A DNA stretch of 64,000 bases from Salidesulfovibrio onnuriiensis (GCF_008001235.1 NZ_CP040751.1:975001-1039000); one strand, 5' to 3'; positions 7,207 to 16,828 are shown, counted from the stretch's first letter. Numbers and translations: made by a program. The notes: generated by a model not told the origin, from the sequence alone.

Positions 7207-8673
7207 ATGAAATCGGACAGCTCCCAAAGCCTGGTCACTGGCTGCAACGACGAGATGGTCGCAGACGGGGAGTTCTGCTTCATCTCCAGTGCGGAGCGGT
7301 TCAATTATGTTTCCAAGCGCATTCGCGAAAAGCTCGCCGACTATGACGAATACGACTTTTCGCCCCGCCAGGTGCGGGCCCTGAACATTTTCTTCGATCT
7401 CAGCCAGGAATTCCGGACCCGTGAGATGTTCTACGCCACCAGCCTGAACATCCTGCGCATCATGTTCGGCCTGGAATGCTGCATCTACGTGCTGGAGGAC
7501 GAGGAGACCTTTTCCCTGGGAGCCTGTTCCGACGGCTACGGCCCGGACCGGGAAAAGATCCGCGGCTGGGACGACGAATTTTGCGGGGAAAAGGTGGAGA
7601 CCGATACCCATCTGTATTTCCCCATCCGCTGCAATCCCGAATACAACGATCTGCTGCCCTTTATCCCGCCGGACAACATCATCGGCAATTTCGTGATCCA
7701 CAAGGGCCGCGAGATTTTTCCGGACATGAAGCTGTTTCTGGGCAAGTACGTCAACCGGGTGGGCTACCAGCTGCACAACCGCATCCTGCGCGCCCGCAAC
7801 CGCGAGCATCTCAACTTCATCCGCAACCTGGTGGAGGACATCGGCCACAACGTCATCGTGCCCAACATTTATTTCAAGCTCTATTTCAACCAGTTGCGGC
7901 GCATGATTACCGAGCTGGAGGGCATAGGCGAGAAAATGGAGCGGGTGGAGACCGTGGAGGGCGGGGCCTGCGAGAACTGCGCGAACCGCATCCTCCAGGT
8001 GCACGAGAGGATGAAGTCGCAGTTCGACGAAATCTACCGGCACTACGTGCAGACCAGCATGTTTCTGGAAACCCTGCTGCGCCGACGCCATTTCGAGGAA
8101 GGCCGTTACGTGCTGGAAAAGAAGCCGTGCAACCCCCGGACCCAGGTCATCGAGCCGCAGTTGGAACGGTACCGGCATCGTCTGGAGGAACGCGGCATCC
8201 AGGTCGATCTGGGCATCGGCGGCGCGCCCCCGGACCAGACTATCCGCATGCTCATGGACATGGGGCTCATCTCCCAGGTCTTTGCCAACCTGTTTTCCAA
8301 TGCCGTGAAATACACCCGCGATGCCGAGCTGCCGGATGGGCGCACGGGACGCTTCCTGTCCTACGGCTGGAAGATTCTCAAGAACCATTTTGCCGAGGGC
8401 CTGGACGGCATCCGCATGCATGTCTTTTCCACGGGCGAGCCCTTGCGGCTGGTCAACCCCATGGAGATCTTCGATCCCGGATTCCGCGCCATGGACCTGC
8501 CCGCGGAAAGCGGCACCGGGCACGGGCTCTATTTTGTGCGTCAGGTGGTGGAGCTGCACCGGGGCGAGGTGGGCTACCTGCCCTATGAGTACGGCAACGA
8601 GTTCTATTTCATTCTGCCCTTCGAGCTGGAGGGGGAACCCACTCCGGTCTTCCCGCCCAAGTATGCCGCCTGA
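7207..8673 (+). CDS. Cytoplasmic sensor kinase with degenerate phosphoacceptor region
   Basis: A 488-residue protein with no membrane segment. Residues about 60-200 look like a GAF-type sensory domain (SLNILRIMFGLECCIYVLEDEE). The next section is helical and contains a CENC motif and FIRNLVEDIGHNVIVPN, where the histidine does not sit in a normal HisKA H-box. The C-terminus is HATPase-like with N-box FANLFSNAVKYT and a G2-like GTGHGLYF, but a clear G1 (DxGxG) box is not evident. A strong GGAGGAGG site precedes the ATG. It is a lone gene without an adjacent response regulator, so it may be an unusual kinase or an ATP-binding regulator. Confidence 0.78.
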   Translation: MKSDSSQSLVTGCNDEMVADGEFCFISSAERFNYVSKRIREKLADYDEYDFSPRQVRALNIFFDLSQEFRTREMFYATSLNILRIMFGLECCIYVLEDEETFSLGACSDGYGPDREKIRGWDDEFCGEKVETDTHLYFPIRCNPEYNDLLPFIPPDNIIGNFVIHKGREIFPDMKLFLGKYVNRVGYQLHNRILRARNREHLNFIRNLVEDIGHNVIVPNIYFKLYFNQLRRMITELEGIGEKMERVETVEGGACENCANRILQVHERMKSQFDEIYRHYVQTSMFLETLLRRRHFEEGRYVLEKKPCNPRTQVIEPQLERYRHRLEERGIQVDLGIGGAPPDQTIRMLMDMGLISQVFANLFSNAVKYTRDAELPDGRTGRFLSYGWKILKNHFAEGLDGIRMHVFSTGEPLRLVNPMEIFDPGFRAMDLPAESGTGHGLYFVRQVVELHRGEVGYLPYEYGNEFYFILPFELEGEPTPVFPPKYAA

Positions 8674-8734
8674 GCATTCTTTGGACCCTTCACTGTCGTG
8701 CGAAAATGAGCGGGTTCCGGCAGGGGGAGACCAT

Positions 8735-8782
8735 GCACTCAAAACGCCCGGCGGCCATCTGGCCGCCGGGCGTTTTGAGTGC
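8735..8782. terminator. Bidirectional terminator, 22-bp stem
   Basis: A perfect inverted repeat with arms beginning GCACTCAAAACGCCCGG and a four-base loop (ATCT). The stem includes AAAA/TTTT tracts. It lies between convergent genes and would stop transcription from both. Confidence 0.75.
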
Positions 8783-8809
8783 GGGACGTTCCTTTTCGCA
8801 AAAAGGGGG

Positions 8810-9925
8810 TCAGCCCTTGTAGCCCTGCGCGGGGGATTGCTTGAGAAAGCGCCGGTAGTAGGCCAGGCAGAGCACGGTCATGGGCAGGGCGATGATCAGG
8901 CCCAGGAAGCCGAGCAGTTGCCCCCAGACAGACAGGGAGAGCAGGATGAGCCAGGGGGAGAGCCCCATGGCCTTGCCCTGCAGCCTCGGCACCAGGACCG
9001 CGTCCTGGGTGAGCTGCGCCACTGCGAACACGCCGCCCACCAGGGCGAAGCCGTACCACAGGCTGTGGCCGTGTATCACGGCGTCCACCCCGGCCAGGGC
9101 AAAGGCCGGTATGAGCCCGGCGATCTGGAGATAGGGAACCAGATTCAGGAGCCCGGTGAACATGCCCAGCACCACGGCCAGGGGTAGTCCGATGAGGCTG
9201 AATCCCAGGGAAAAGAGCACGCCCATGATCAGGGCGATGAGGGCCTGGGTGCGGAAATAGCGGTTCATGGCCGTGGTGAATTCCTCGAAAAAGTCCACCA
9301 CGGTCTGCCGGTACTTGCCCGGGATGTACTCCTGCCAGTTGTCGCGGAATTTGCCGAAGTCCAGCAGGATGAAGCTCAGGTACAGGCCGACGACCACCAG
9401 CCCGGCCAGGGCCAGCAGGATGTTGGCCGTGCCGCTGATGATCTTCCACATGCCGGGCAGGGCCTTTTTCGCCCCGGCCTGGAGCATCTCGGAAAGTCCG
9501 GTTTCACTGAAGAACCTGCGCACGTCCTCGTTCTTGGCCAGGTCGCGAATGGCCTGCCACAGGTCGGGCGGCAGCCGGTCCGCAGCCTTTTGCGCCAGGG
9601 CCGAATTGTTGACCAGCTCCGAAAGCGTGGAGCCCATGTGGGAAAGCTCGGAAGCGATGACCGGAACCAGGACCCAGATCAGGCCGACCAAGGCCGCGGT
9701 GACCAGCAGCAGTGTCAGGACCACGGCCGCTGGACGGGACTTGATCAGCTTTTGGGTCAGTTCCACCAGCGGGTTGATCATGTAGGCCAGCACCAGGGCG
9801 GCCGCAAACGGGAGCAGGGCCTCGCTCAGGTACCCGGCAAGGCTCACGCCCGCCCAGAGCAGGGCCGCGGCCAGGGCGAGACGCACCACGCGGTCGAAGG
9901 TATAGGGTCTGTCGCTGTCGAACAT
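8810..9925 (-). CDS. AI-2E family (PerM/YdiK-like) membrane permease
   Basis: A 371-residue protein with about eight transmembrane segments in the order usual for the family: three near the N-terminus, a long polar stretch (about residues 90-170), then a C-terminal cluster. The region LIMGVLFSLGFSLIGLPLAV and the PYLQIAGLIPA segment are typical. Members have been tied to autoinducer-2 release, sodium/proton exchange and other transport; the substrate is unknown. An ATG two codons inside a GTG is taken as the start because GGCGGTG lies at a better distance. The gene is divergent from chrA and convergent with the sensor kinase. Confidence 0.88.
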   Translation of the reverse strand: MFDSDRPYTFDRVVRLALAAALLWAGVSLAGYLSEALLPFAAALVLAYMINPLVELTQKLIKSRPAAVVLTLLLVTAALVGLIWVLVPVIASELSHMGSTLSELVNNSALAQKAADRLPPDLWQAIRDLAKNEDVRRFFSETGLSEMLQAGAKKALPGMWKIISGTANILLALAGLVVVGLYLSFILLDFGKFRDNWQEYIPGKYRQTVVDFFEEFTTAMNRYFRTQALIALIMGVLFSLGFSLIGLPLAVVLGMFTGLLNLVPYLQIAGLIPAFALAGVDAVIHGHSLWYGFALVGGVFAVAQLTQDAVLVPRLQGKAMGLSPWLILLSLSVWGQLLGFLGLIIALPMTVLCLAYYRRFLKQSPAQGYKG

Positions 9926-10049
9926 GGTCACCGCCGTGTTGGGGTTGTCGTATGATTTTTCTTGGTATCAGGACGCCGCCGATTACTCAACCGCCGCAGT
10001 GGGTTGCATTGGCCGCCTTGCCGTGGCAATGAGCGGGGAGAGGTGTACC

Positions 10050-11204
10050 GTGAAACGACCGGCGCTGTGGCGGATATTCATCATTTTCCTGCGGCTCGGG
10101 CTGACCGCCTTTGGCGGCCCGGCCATGATCCCCTATATCCGCCGTCAGGCCGTGGACAGGCAGGGCTGGCTTTCGGAAGAGTCCTTTGCCTTCGGCATGT
10201 CCATCACCCAGCTCATTCCCGGGGCCACGGCCATGCAGATGGCCGCCTACGCGGGCCTGCGCGCCCGGGGCGCCTGGGGGGCGGTGGCCGCCTATCTGGG
10301 GTTCAGCCTGCCCGCCTTTGCGCTCATGCTCGTCCTGTCCGCGCTCTATTTCTCGGCCCGGGACATCGTCTGGGTGGAGCGTCTGTTCGCGGGGCTCCAG
10401 GCCGTGGTTATCGCGCTCATGGCCAATGCGGCCCTGGGCTTTTCCCTGCGCTACCTGGATACCCCGGCCGCATGGGCCCTGGCCCTGCTGGCGGGCGTCT
10501 GGCTCGGGCTCAAGGGCAACCCCATCCTGGCCCTGGTCGTGGTCTGCGCGCTGGCCGTGTTCGTGTTTCGCGGGGAGCGGGGCGCATCCTCAGCCGTTCA
10601 GCACTCCGCCCTGCACTGCGACCACCGCCGTGCGGCCCTGGGCATGGCCGCGTTCATGCTTGTCGCCGGGGGAGCGCTCTTTCTGCTGGATCCCTCCCTG
10701 GGGGACCTTGCCGCGCTCATGGCCAAGATCGACCTGTTCGCCTTTGGCGGAGGCTACGTGTCCGTGCCCCTTATGCTTCATGAGGTGGTTGAGGCCCGGT
10801 CCTGGCTCACCGAGCCTCAGTTCATGGACGGCATTGCCCTGGGCCAGGTCACGCCCGGCCCCATCGTCATGACCGCCACCTTCGTGGGCTATGCGGTCAA
10901 GGGCCTTCCAGGTGCGGTCGCGGCCACCGTGGCCGTGTTCTCCCCCTCCCTGCTCATCCTCCTGGCGACCACCCCGTTCTACGAGCGTCTTTCCGCGTCG
11001 GCAGTGGCCCGCCGCGTGCTCAGGGGCAGCCTCATCTCCCTGGTGGGGCTCATGGCCGCCGTGGCCGTGCGCTTCGCCCTCATCGCCCAGTGGGACTGGA
11101 CTTCGGCCCTGATCTGCGCCGGGGCCCTGGCCGCCCTGCGCCTGCGGGTGGATATCCTCTGGGTGGTCTGTGCGGGCGGCGTCCTTTCCGTCATGCTGGG
11201 CTGA
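10050..11204 (+). CDS. chrA: Chromate transporter, two-domain (ChrA) type
   Basis: A 384-residue inner-membrane protein with two homologous halves. The N-terminal half carries FLRLGLTAFGGPAMIPYIRR and QLIPGATAMQMAAY; the C-terminal half repeats these as KIDLFAFGGGYVSVPLMLHE and GQVTPGPIVMTATFVGY. These FGG and PGP signatures define the CHR family, and the fused form corresponds to the bidomain ChrA associated with chromate efflux. The preferred start is GTG, with GGGGAGAGG six bases upstream; an in-frame ATG 21 nt earlier is the alternative. No chrB regulator is nearby. The physiological anion in a sulfate-reducing-type organism could be sulfate-like rather than chromate. Confidence 0.9.
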   Translation: MKRPALWRIFIIFLRLGLTAFGGPAMIPYIRRQAVDRQGWLSEESFAFGMSITQLIPGATAMQMAAYAGLRARGAWGAVAAYLGFSLPAFALMLVLSALYFSARDIVWVERLFAGLQAVVIALMANAALGFSLRYLDTPAAWALALLAGVWLGLKGNPILALVVVCALAVFVFRGERGASSAVQHSALHCDHRRAALGMAAFMLVAGGALFLLDPSLGDLAALMAKIDLFAFGGGYVSVPLMLHEVVEARSWLTEPQFMDGIALGQVTPGPIVMTATFVGYAVKGLPGAVAATVAVFSPSLLILLATTPFYERLSASAVARRVLRGSLISLVGLMAAVAVRFALIAQWDWTSALICAGALAALRLRVDILWVVCAGGVLSVMLG

Positions 11205-11256
11205 GCCCTTTTCCCCTCTTTTCGGTGCCCTTTTTTTCCTTCGTATTTGTAATGCT

Positions 11257-11285
11257 TTGACATTGTTTGCCCATGGCGGTACTGT
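11257..11285 (+). promoter_or_regulatory. Sigma-70-type promoter of the chemoreceptor gene
   Basis: A perfect TTGACA is separated by 17 bp from TACTGT. The start would fall just before the leader hairpin at 11294-11331. Confidence 0.55.
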
Positions 11286-11293
11286 TCATAATC

Positions 11294-11331
11294 GGAGAAA
11301 TTTCGAATATCGGGCTTTTTCGAATTTCTCC
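11294..11331 (+). repeat. Leader stem-loop before the chemoreceptor
   Basis: Arms GGAGAAATTTCGAA and TTCGAATTTCTCC pair with a single bulged base around an 11-nt loop. It would occupy the first 40 nt of the mRNA; there is no T tract, so it is not an obvious terminator. Confidence 0.5.
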
Positions 11332-11366
11332 TTTCTGTTGAACATTGCATACCAAAGTGGGGGCTT

Positions 11367-13787
11367 ATGTCACGGTTGCTCAAGTTGCCTTTCCAGACCA
11401 AACTTCTGGCGGGTACCGTCTGTATCGTTGCCGCTGCCATTCTGACCATGACTCTTGTGACGCAGTTCCAGGTCAAGGATTCGCTCACCGAGATGGGGCG
11501 AACGTCCATGCAGTCCTTTGGCGAGAGCATGTACAATCTCATGGAAATGCAGCATTCCCTGCTGGCCGACAAGGTCAAGACCGATCTCAATCTCATGCAG
11601 AAGGAAATGGCCAAGTACGGCTCCCCGTTCATCAATGCGGGGAACTCCGTGACCATGGACATCGTCAACCAGGTGACCAAGGAAAAGGAGAACGTGACCA
11701 TTCCCACCATGCAGTTCGGGGGGCATGTCATCAGCGGGACCTATGATTTCGTGGACATGATCCAGAAACAGGTGGGCGGGACCGCAACCATCTTTCAGCT
11801 GCTTCCGGGCAAGCTGCTGCGCATTTCCACCAACGTGCTGAAGACGGACGGCCAGCGCGCCGTGGGCACCTACATTCCGGACAGCAGCCCGGTGTACAAG
11901 TCCATCATGAACGGCGAGACCTACTACGGCATCGCCTTTGTGGTGAACGACTGGTACCAGACCGCCTACATGCCGCTCAAGGACGCCTTCGGCAAGATCG
12001 TGGGCGTCATCTACGTGGGCCGGAAGATCCTGACCCCGGAATTCCGCAAGGCCGTGGAGGCCGCCAAGATCGGCGGCAAGGGCTACGGGTTCATCTTCAA
12101 CCAGAAGGGCGGCCTGGTGCTGCACCCGAGCCTGGAGGGCGAGAGCCTGGTCGAATATCCGTTCTGGGAGCTCTTCAAGAGCATCAAGGACGGATACGCC
12201 ACCTACGAGTTCAAGGGCCAGGACAAGCAGGTCTTCATCAAGTATTTCGAGCCCTGGGGCTGGTCCTACGGGTTTTCCATGACCGGCAACGAGATCTTCA
12301 ACGGCGTGGACCGCAAGCTGCTTCTTTCCAATATCACGGTGGCCGTGCTTTCCCTGGTTGCGGTGGTGGGCGTGCTCCTGTTGCTCATACGGGTGGTCAC
12401 CAAGCCCCTGCACGAATTGTCCGCCTTCACCGGCGAGGTTTCCCACGGCAACTTCGACGCGGAGATTTCCTATGACGTCAGGGACGCCATCGGCGACACC
12501 ATCGAGTCGGTGCGGGACATGATCCTGGAGCTCAAGAACAAGCTCGGCTTTTCCGAGGGCATTCTGCGCAGCCTGACCTACCCCTGCGTGGTGGTGGACA
12601 CCGAGGAAAGGATTTCCTTCGTCAACCAGCAGGAACTGGACCTGCTCCAGAAGGACGGCATTCCCGGAGACTACATGGGCATGAGCTTCTCCGAATTCGT
12701 GTACGGCGACCCGGGCCGCGAAACCCAGATGGGCAAGTGCATCAAGGACAGGTGCGTCATCGTGGGCCAGGAAACCCACGGGCAGGGAGCCAAGGGCCGC
12801 GAATACGACATTCTTGTGGATATGGCCGTCCTGGAGGACCTGGACGGGAAGGTCATCGGCGCTTTCACCATCGTGACCGAGACCACGGCCATTAAGGCCA
12901 ATGAACGCCTGGCCAATGAACAGCGGGAGCGCATCGTGCAGGCCGCCCGTTCCGCCGACGAGATCGCCGAGCAGCTTTCCTCGGCCGCTGAAGAGCTTTC
13001 CGCCCAGGTGGAGCAATCCTCCAAGGGCACGGGCGTGCAGCGCGAGCGCGCGGCGGAAACGGCCACGGCCATGGAAGAGATGAACGCCACGGTGCTGGAG
13101 GTGGCCCGCAACGCCGCGGACGCCGCCGCCAATGCGGACGAGGCCAGGGTCAAGGCCGGCACCGGTGCGGAACTGGTGGACAAGGTGGTGGAAGCCATCG
13201 CCCAGGTGGATGCCCGTTCCGCGGAGCTCAAGGACAGCATGGACGCCCTGGGCAGGCAGACCGAGAGCATCGGGGCCATCATGCAGGTCATCGAGGACAT
13301 TGCGGACCAGACCAACCTGCTGGCCCTGAACGCGGCCATCGAGGCGGCCCGCGCCGGCGAGGCCGGTCGCGGTTTTGCCGTGGTCGCGGACGAGGTGCGC
13401 AAGCTGGCCGAGAAGACCATGGACGCCACCAAGCAGGTGGGCCAGGCCATCACCGACATTCAGGACGGGGCCATGCGCAACGTGGAGGCCACGGAGGTGG
13501 CCCGCGAATCGGTGCGCACCAGCACCGAGCTGGCCAACCAGTCCGGCGAGGCCATGGAGGAAATCCGTTCCCTGGTGGAACAGTCCGCGGACCAGGTCCG
13601 CAACATAGCCACGGCAGCGGAACAGCAGTCGGCCACCAGCGAGGAGGTCAACCGGGCCACCGAGGAGATCAACGTCATTTCCGCGGAAACGGCCACGGCC
13701 ATGCAGGAGTCCCAGAACGCCATCGAGTCCCTGTCGCAGCTGGCTGGCCAGCTCAAGGAACTCATCGAGCGCATGCAGGAGGCCTAG
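11367..13787 (+). CDS. Methyl-accepting chemotaxis protein, Cache-HAMP-PAS type
   Basis: An 806-residue receptor. A membrane segment (residues about 12-33) precedes a periplasmic Cache-type sensor with the repeat-like [20 protein letters not shown] and [16 protein letters not shown] blocks. A second membrane segment (about 310-337) and a HAMP domain follow. A PAS-like domain spans about 395-510 ([20 protein letters not shown]). The signalling domain carries the conserved tip [20 protein letters not shown] followed by [18 protein letters not shown]. There is no C-terminal CheR-tethering pentapeptide. It relays a periplasmic ligand, and possibly a cytoplasmic cofactor signal through the PAS domain, to CheA and CheW. 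The gene is monocistronic with its own promoter and terminator. Confidence 0.95.
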   Translation: MSRLLKLPFQTKLLAGTVCIVAAAILTMTLVTQFQVKDSLTEMGRTSMQSFGESMYNLMEMQHSLLADKVKTDLNLMQKEMAKYGSPFINAGNSVTMDIVNQVTKEKENVTIPTMQFGGHVISGTYDFVDMIQKQVGGTATIFQLLPGKLLRISTNVLKTDGQRAVGTYIPDSSPVYKSIMNGETYYGIAFVVNDWYQTAYMPLKDAFGKIVGVIYVGRKILTPEFRKAVEAAKIGGKGYGFIFNQKGGLVLHPSLEGESLVEYPFWELFKSIKDGYATYEFKGQDKQVFIKYFEPWGWSYGFSMTGNEIFNGVDRKLLLSNITVAVLSLVAVVGVLLLLIRVVTKPLHELSAFTGEVSHGNFDAEISYDVRDAIGDTIESVRDMILELKNKLGFSEGILRSLTYPCVVVDTEERISFVNQQELDLLQKDGIPGDYMGMSFSEFVYGDPGRETQMGKCIKDRCVIVGQETHGQGAKGREYDILVDMAVLEDLDGKVIGAFTIVTETTAIKANERLANEQRERIVQAARSADEIAEQLSSAAEELSAQVEQSSKGTGVQRERAAETATAMEEMNATVLEVARNAADAAANADEARVKAGTGAELVDKVVEAIAQVDARSAELKDSMDALGRQTESIGAIMQVIEDIADQTNLLALNAAIEAARAGEAGRGFAVVADEVRKLAEKTMDATKQVGQAITDIQDGAMRNVEATEVARESVRTSTELANQSGEAMEEIRSLVEQSADQVRNIATAAEQQSATSEEVNRATEEINVISAETATAMQESQNAIESLSQLAGQLKELIERMQEA

Positions 13788-13812
13788 CCTGGGAATTGTT
13801 TGAGAAAAAGAA

Positions 13813-13840
13813 GGCCCCGCTTCCCTCGGGAAGCGGGGCC
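13813..13840. terminator. Bidirectional terminator after the chemoreceptor
   Basis: Arms GGCCCCGCTTCCC and GGGAAGCGGGGCC around a two-base loop, followed by TTTGTCTTT on the plus strand and preceded by AAAAAGAA. It serves the two convergent genes. Confidence 0.85.
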
Positions 13841-13850
13841 TTTGTCTTTG

Positions 13851-14321
13851 CTAGAATCGGAGGCAGGAGTTGATCCGTTGGGGATGCTGGAACAGGTCCA
13901 GGGCCGAGAGGATGTCCGTGGCGATGAGGTCGGCCGAGGCCACGGCCCGGGCCGAGGCGCATTCGCCCTGGATCACGGCGATGCCGATGGTGCACTCGCT
14001 GAGCATGAGGCAGTCGTTGCGCCCGTTGCCCACGGCCGCGCAGTGGTCCACGCCCAGGCCGCGTACGAAGTCGCGCTTGGCCTTGCCCTCGTCCCCTTCG
14101 CTGATGACGTGCACCGTGCAGGGCAGGCCTTCCAGCTTGTCCTCGCAGGTGCCGTGGGTGTCTGCCGTGAGCACGGTGATCTCCAGGAGCGGGGCCAGGG
14201 CCCGGATGCGCTCGGCCACTCCGGGCAGCAAGTCGCCGTCATGGGCGATGGTGCCGTTGTAGTCCATCACGAGATGATTGAGTTCCACCGCGCCGATGCC
14301 GTGGATTTCCACGCGCAGCAT
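13851..14321 (-). CDS. HAD-family phosphatase resembling a soluble P-type ATPase domain
   Basis: A 156-residue protein with HAD motif I as MDYNGTIA (nucleophile aspartate, with asparagine instead of the usual second aspartate), motif II around VLTAD, a motif III lysine in GKAKRDF, and motif IV GNGRNDCLML. This matches the small soluble proteins related to P-type ATPase catalytic domains (COG4087). The substrate is unknown; the DxN variant resembles the DKTGT logic of ATPases more than general sugar-phosphate HADs. It begins 1 nt after the stop of the 70-residue gene and ends the long leftward gene run. Confidence 0.8.
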   Translation of the reverse strand: MLRVEIHGIGAVELNHLVMDYNGTIAHDGDLLPGVAERIRALAPLLEITVLTADTHGTCEDKLEGLPCTVHVISEGDEGKAKRDFVRGLGVDHCAAVGNGRNDCLMLSECTIGIAVIQGECASARAVASADLIATDILSALDLFQHPQRINSCLRF

Positions 14322-14322
14322 G

Positions 14323-14535
14323 TTACTGCTTCCCCGCGCCGAGCATGGCGTTCAGGCCGTCCTTGAAGATCAGCTTGGTGGCAAGTTCGTCGGCGATCTC
14401 GGCCAGGTCCATGATCCTTTCCAGGAAATCCAGGATCTGGAGGCGTTTTTCCTCGTCGCCGTTGTCGAATTCGAACTTGCAGTCGCCGTCCTTGAAATAT
14501 GTTTCCAGCCTGTCGAGATAGTCCATGTCCAGCAT
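14323..14535 (-). CDS. Small acidic conserved-looking protein, unknown function
   Basis: A 70-residue, highly acidic, helical protein (EFDNGDEEKRLQILDFLERI, then MDLAEIADELATKLIF). AGGAAGG five bases before the ATG gives a good start. It is packed between rlmH (11 nt) and the HAD gene (1 nt), so it is almost certainly translated as part of this operon. No domain was recognised. Its size and charge would suit an adaptor for a neighbour, but that is conjecture. Confidence 0.7.
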   Translation of the reverse strand: MLDMDYLDRLETYFKDGDCKFEFDNGDEEKRLQILDFLERIMDLAEIADELATKLIFKDGLNAMLGAGKQ

Positions 14536-14546
14536 AGGGGCCTTCC

Positions 14547-15017
14547 TTATTCGTGATGGTAGGGCATGCCGCGCAGGATGGTGCCCGCGCGGTAGAGTTG
14601 TTCCAGGAGCACGAGCCGCGCCAGCTCGTGGGGCAGGGTCATGTCGCTCAGGCGCAGCTTGACCCGGGCCGCGTTTTTGACCTCGTCCGAGAGCCCGAAG
14701 GGACCGCCGATGACGAAGGTGGGGCGCAGGTTGGGGTCCTCGGTCCAGGTGCGCAGCCGGGCCGCCAGCTTCTTGGAGGTGATCCGGTCCCCGAATTCAT
14801 CCAGGATGATGAGCATGTCCGAGGGCTTGGCCTTGGCCATGATTCCCTCGCCCTCCTTTTTGTTGCGGTCGGCGGCGGGCAGCTTGCCCGGGCCGTCCTT
14901 GACCATGCTTTCCTCCAGCTTGAAGAAGCGCGAAAGCTTTTTCCAGTAGTGCTCGCACCCCTGGGCGTAGAATTTTTCCTTGGGCTTGCCCACCCAGATG
15001 AAACCGATCTTGCTCAT
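14547..15017 (-). CDS. rlmH: 23S rRNA pseudouridine1915-N3-methyltransferase
   Basis: A 156-residue SPOUT methyltransferase covering the full family length. Landmarks: N-terminal IGFIWVGKPKEKFYAQGCEH, LIILDEFGD, the SAM-binding FVIGGPFGLSDEV, and the C-terminal knot LSDMTLPHELARLVLLEQLYRA ending in YHHE. It methylates pseudouridine 1915 in helix 69 of 23S rRNA on assembled ribosomes. The start lies 3 nt after the upstream phosphoesterase stop codon. Confidence 0.96.
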   Translation of the reverse strand: MSKIGFIWVGKPKEKFYAQGCEHYWKKLSRFFKLEESMVKDGPGKLPAADRNKKEGEGIMAKAKPSDMLIILDEFGDRITSKKLAARLRTWTEDPNLRPTFVIGGPFGLSDEVKNAARVKLRLSDMTLPHELARLVLLEQLYRAGTILRGMPYHHE

Positions 15018-15020
15018 GGC

Positions 15021-15683
15021 CTAGACGTTCTTGAGTTGGGCCGTGAGTCGGCCGCCGATGTAGTCCAGGCGCACATAGCCGCCCCCGGCCAGCATGCCGG
15101 GGTTGATCACCGTGCTCGCGCCGATGGTGTCCGTGCCCCTGGATTCGTGGATGTGGCCGGTGAGCACCAGGGCGGGCTGCTTTTCCTCGATAAAGCGGCG
15201 CACCACCGGGCTGCCCACGTGCTGGCCGTTGCCGATCATGTCCAGCCGGGTATTCGCGGGAGGTTCGTGGATGGCCAGGATGAGCGTGTCGAAGCGCATG
15301 GATTCCGCGCGTTCGAAGCATTCCTCCAGCCATTGCTCGATGGTGGATTCGGGAACCTCGCCGGGGGTGCCGAAGGGGGTGGGCGTGGAATGGCCGATGC
15401 CCATGATGCCGAGGCCCGGGGCGAGCCTGCGGATCTGCAGATGCAGGTTGATGCCCAGGTCGTCCAGGTGCCGCGCCACGGCCTCGGTGTCCATGTTGCC
15501 GGGCTGGGCCAGGATGGTGCGGTTGTATGCCTCCACCGCGCCGATGACGCCCTTGATGGCGCTCGGGGTGCCGTGGTTGGTCAGGTCGCCGGTGATGATG
15601 ACGCCCTCGGCCCCGGCGAGCTCGGGGATTTCCGCCAGCACGCTGGTGGATTCGTGGATGTCGCCGAACGCGATCCAGTACAT
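15021..15683 (-). CDS. Calcineurin-like metallophosphoesterase
   Basis: A 220-residue protein with the metallophosphoesterase motif series: FGDIHES near the N-terminus, GDLTNHG, a GNMD that replaces the usual GNHD, HEPP, and TGHIHES near the C-terminus. It resembles the YfcE/MJ0936-like small phosphoesterases. The histidine-to-methionine change in the GNHD box may alter catalysis. GGAGG precedes the ATG. It sits in the run between corA and rlmH; its substrate is unknown. Confidence 0.88.
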   Translation of the reverse strand: MYWIAFGDIHESTSVLAEIPELAGAEGVIITGDLTNHGTPSAIKGVIGAVEAYNRTILAQPGNMDTEAVARHLDDLGINLHLQIRRLAPGLGIMGIGHSTPTPFGTPGEVPESTIEQWLEECFERAESMRFDTLILAIHEPPANTRLDMIGNGQHVGSPVVRRFIEEKQPALVLTGHIHESRGTDTIGASTVINPGMLAGGGYVRLDYIGGRLTAQLKNV

Positions 15684-15761
15684 TGCGGTCCTCCGGAAAA
15701 TCGATGTTGGTCGCCCACAGGGTAAGGGGAAACCGGCCCGCTATCAAAGGTTTTTTCCGGA

Positions 15762-16825
15762 TCAGAACCAGCGCTTGCGCACGAAGACGGCGGCCATGGC
15801 CACGGCCAGGACACCCATGACGCCGAGAATGATGAAATAGCCGTAGTGCCACTTGAGCTCGGGCATGTACTCGAAGTTCATGCCGTAGATGCCCGCCACA
15901 AAGGTCAGGGGGATGAAGATGGTGGCCACCAGGGTCAGCACCTGCATGATGCGGTTGGCCTGCATGCCGGAAAGGGAGATCTGGAGTTCGATCATGCCCT
16001 GCATGATTTCCGTGAGGGCCTTGACGGCGTCCGCTACCTGGTTGGCGTGGTCCCCCACATCCCGCAGGTAGGGGAGCGCATCCTGGCCGAAGCCGTTCTC
16101 CTCGTCCCGGATGAGTTCCGAGACCATCTCCCGGATGGGCATGAGCGTGTTGCGCAGGATGATGTTCTCCCGCCGCAGCCGGTAGAGTTCCTGGAGCTTG
16201 TTCTGGGACTGCCTGCGTTCCAGAGCGGTTTCCAGTTCCTCGGCGCGGGAGCTGATCTGTTCGAGGGTGCCGTAGTATTTGTCTATGATGGCGTCGAGCA
16301 GGGCCACCACCAGGTAGCTGCCCCCGGCCGCGCGGATCTTGCGGCCCTTGCGGACGCGTTCCAACACCCCGTCGAAGCGCGAGGTCTTTTTTTCCTGGAA
16401 CAGGATGACCACGTCGTCCTTCCAAAGAATGGCCATGTGCTCGTGGGTGATGCAGCCCCGGGACCGGTCGAATCCGGCGTCCTTCAGGACGATGAACAGG
16501 GAGTCGTCCTCCTGCCATTCCAGCTTGGGATGCTGGCCCGTGTTCATGATGTCTTCGAGCACCAGGGGGGAAATGGAGAACCATTCCCCGATGGCCCGGA
16601 TGATCTCCGGGTCGTGAACCCCCACAAGGCGCAGCAGGGTCGTCCTGTCCGCGTGGATGTCGGGCTTCCCGGCCATGCCGGGCAGGGGCAGATGTCCTCG
16701 AACACGTCCGGGTTGTAGGAGAGCATGCACAAGGTTGGGGTGAAGTCCTGCACGGCCCCGGCATAGATGAGCGATCCGGGGGCGGAGTCCTTTTTGACCG
16801 AGCGCCATTGGAGAAAATCGAACAT
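15762..16825 (-). pseudogene. corA: CorA-type magnesium/cobalt transporter, frameshifted near the N-terminus
   Basis: The C-terminal 300 residues are an intact CorA: long helix region, then two membrane segments with the selectivity motif YGMNFEYMPEL. The true N-terminus (MFDFLQWRSVKKDSAPGSLI through SYNPDVFED) lies in another frame and starts 3 nt after the mscS stop codon. The frames join near 16685-16695 (minus-strand codons for CPCP or PLPG). Adding one C to a CCCC run gives a continuous product reading EDICPLPGMAGKPDIHADRT, with the length expected of the family. Either the gene is broken or the assembly lacks one base here. If intact, the protein forms a pentameric Mg2+ channel. Confidence 0.85.
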
Positions 16826-16828
16826 GGG

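Noticed and set aside
9925-10049. Longer chrA start reaching back into the AI-2E promoter region
   Set aside because: The extra N-terminal residues are not hydrophobic or family-like, and a GTG with a strong purine-rich site fits the family start.
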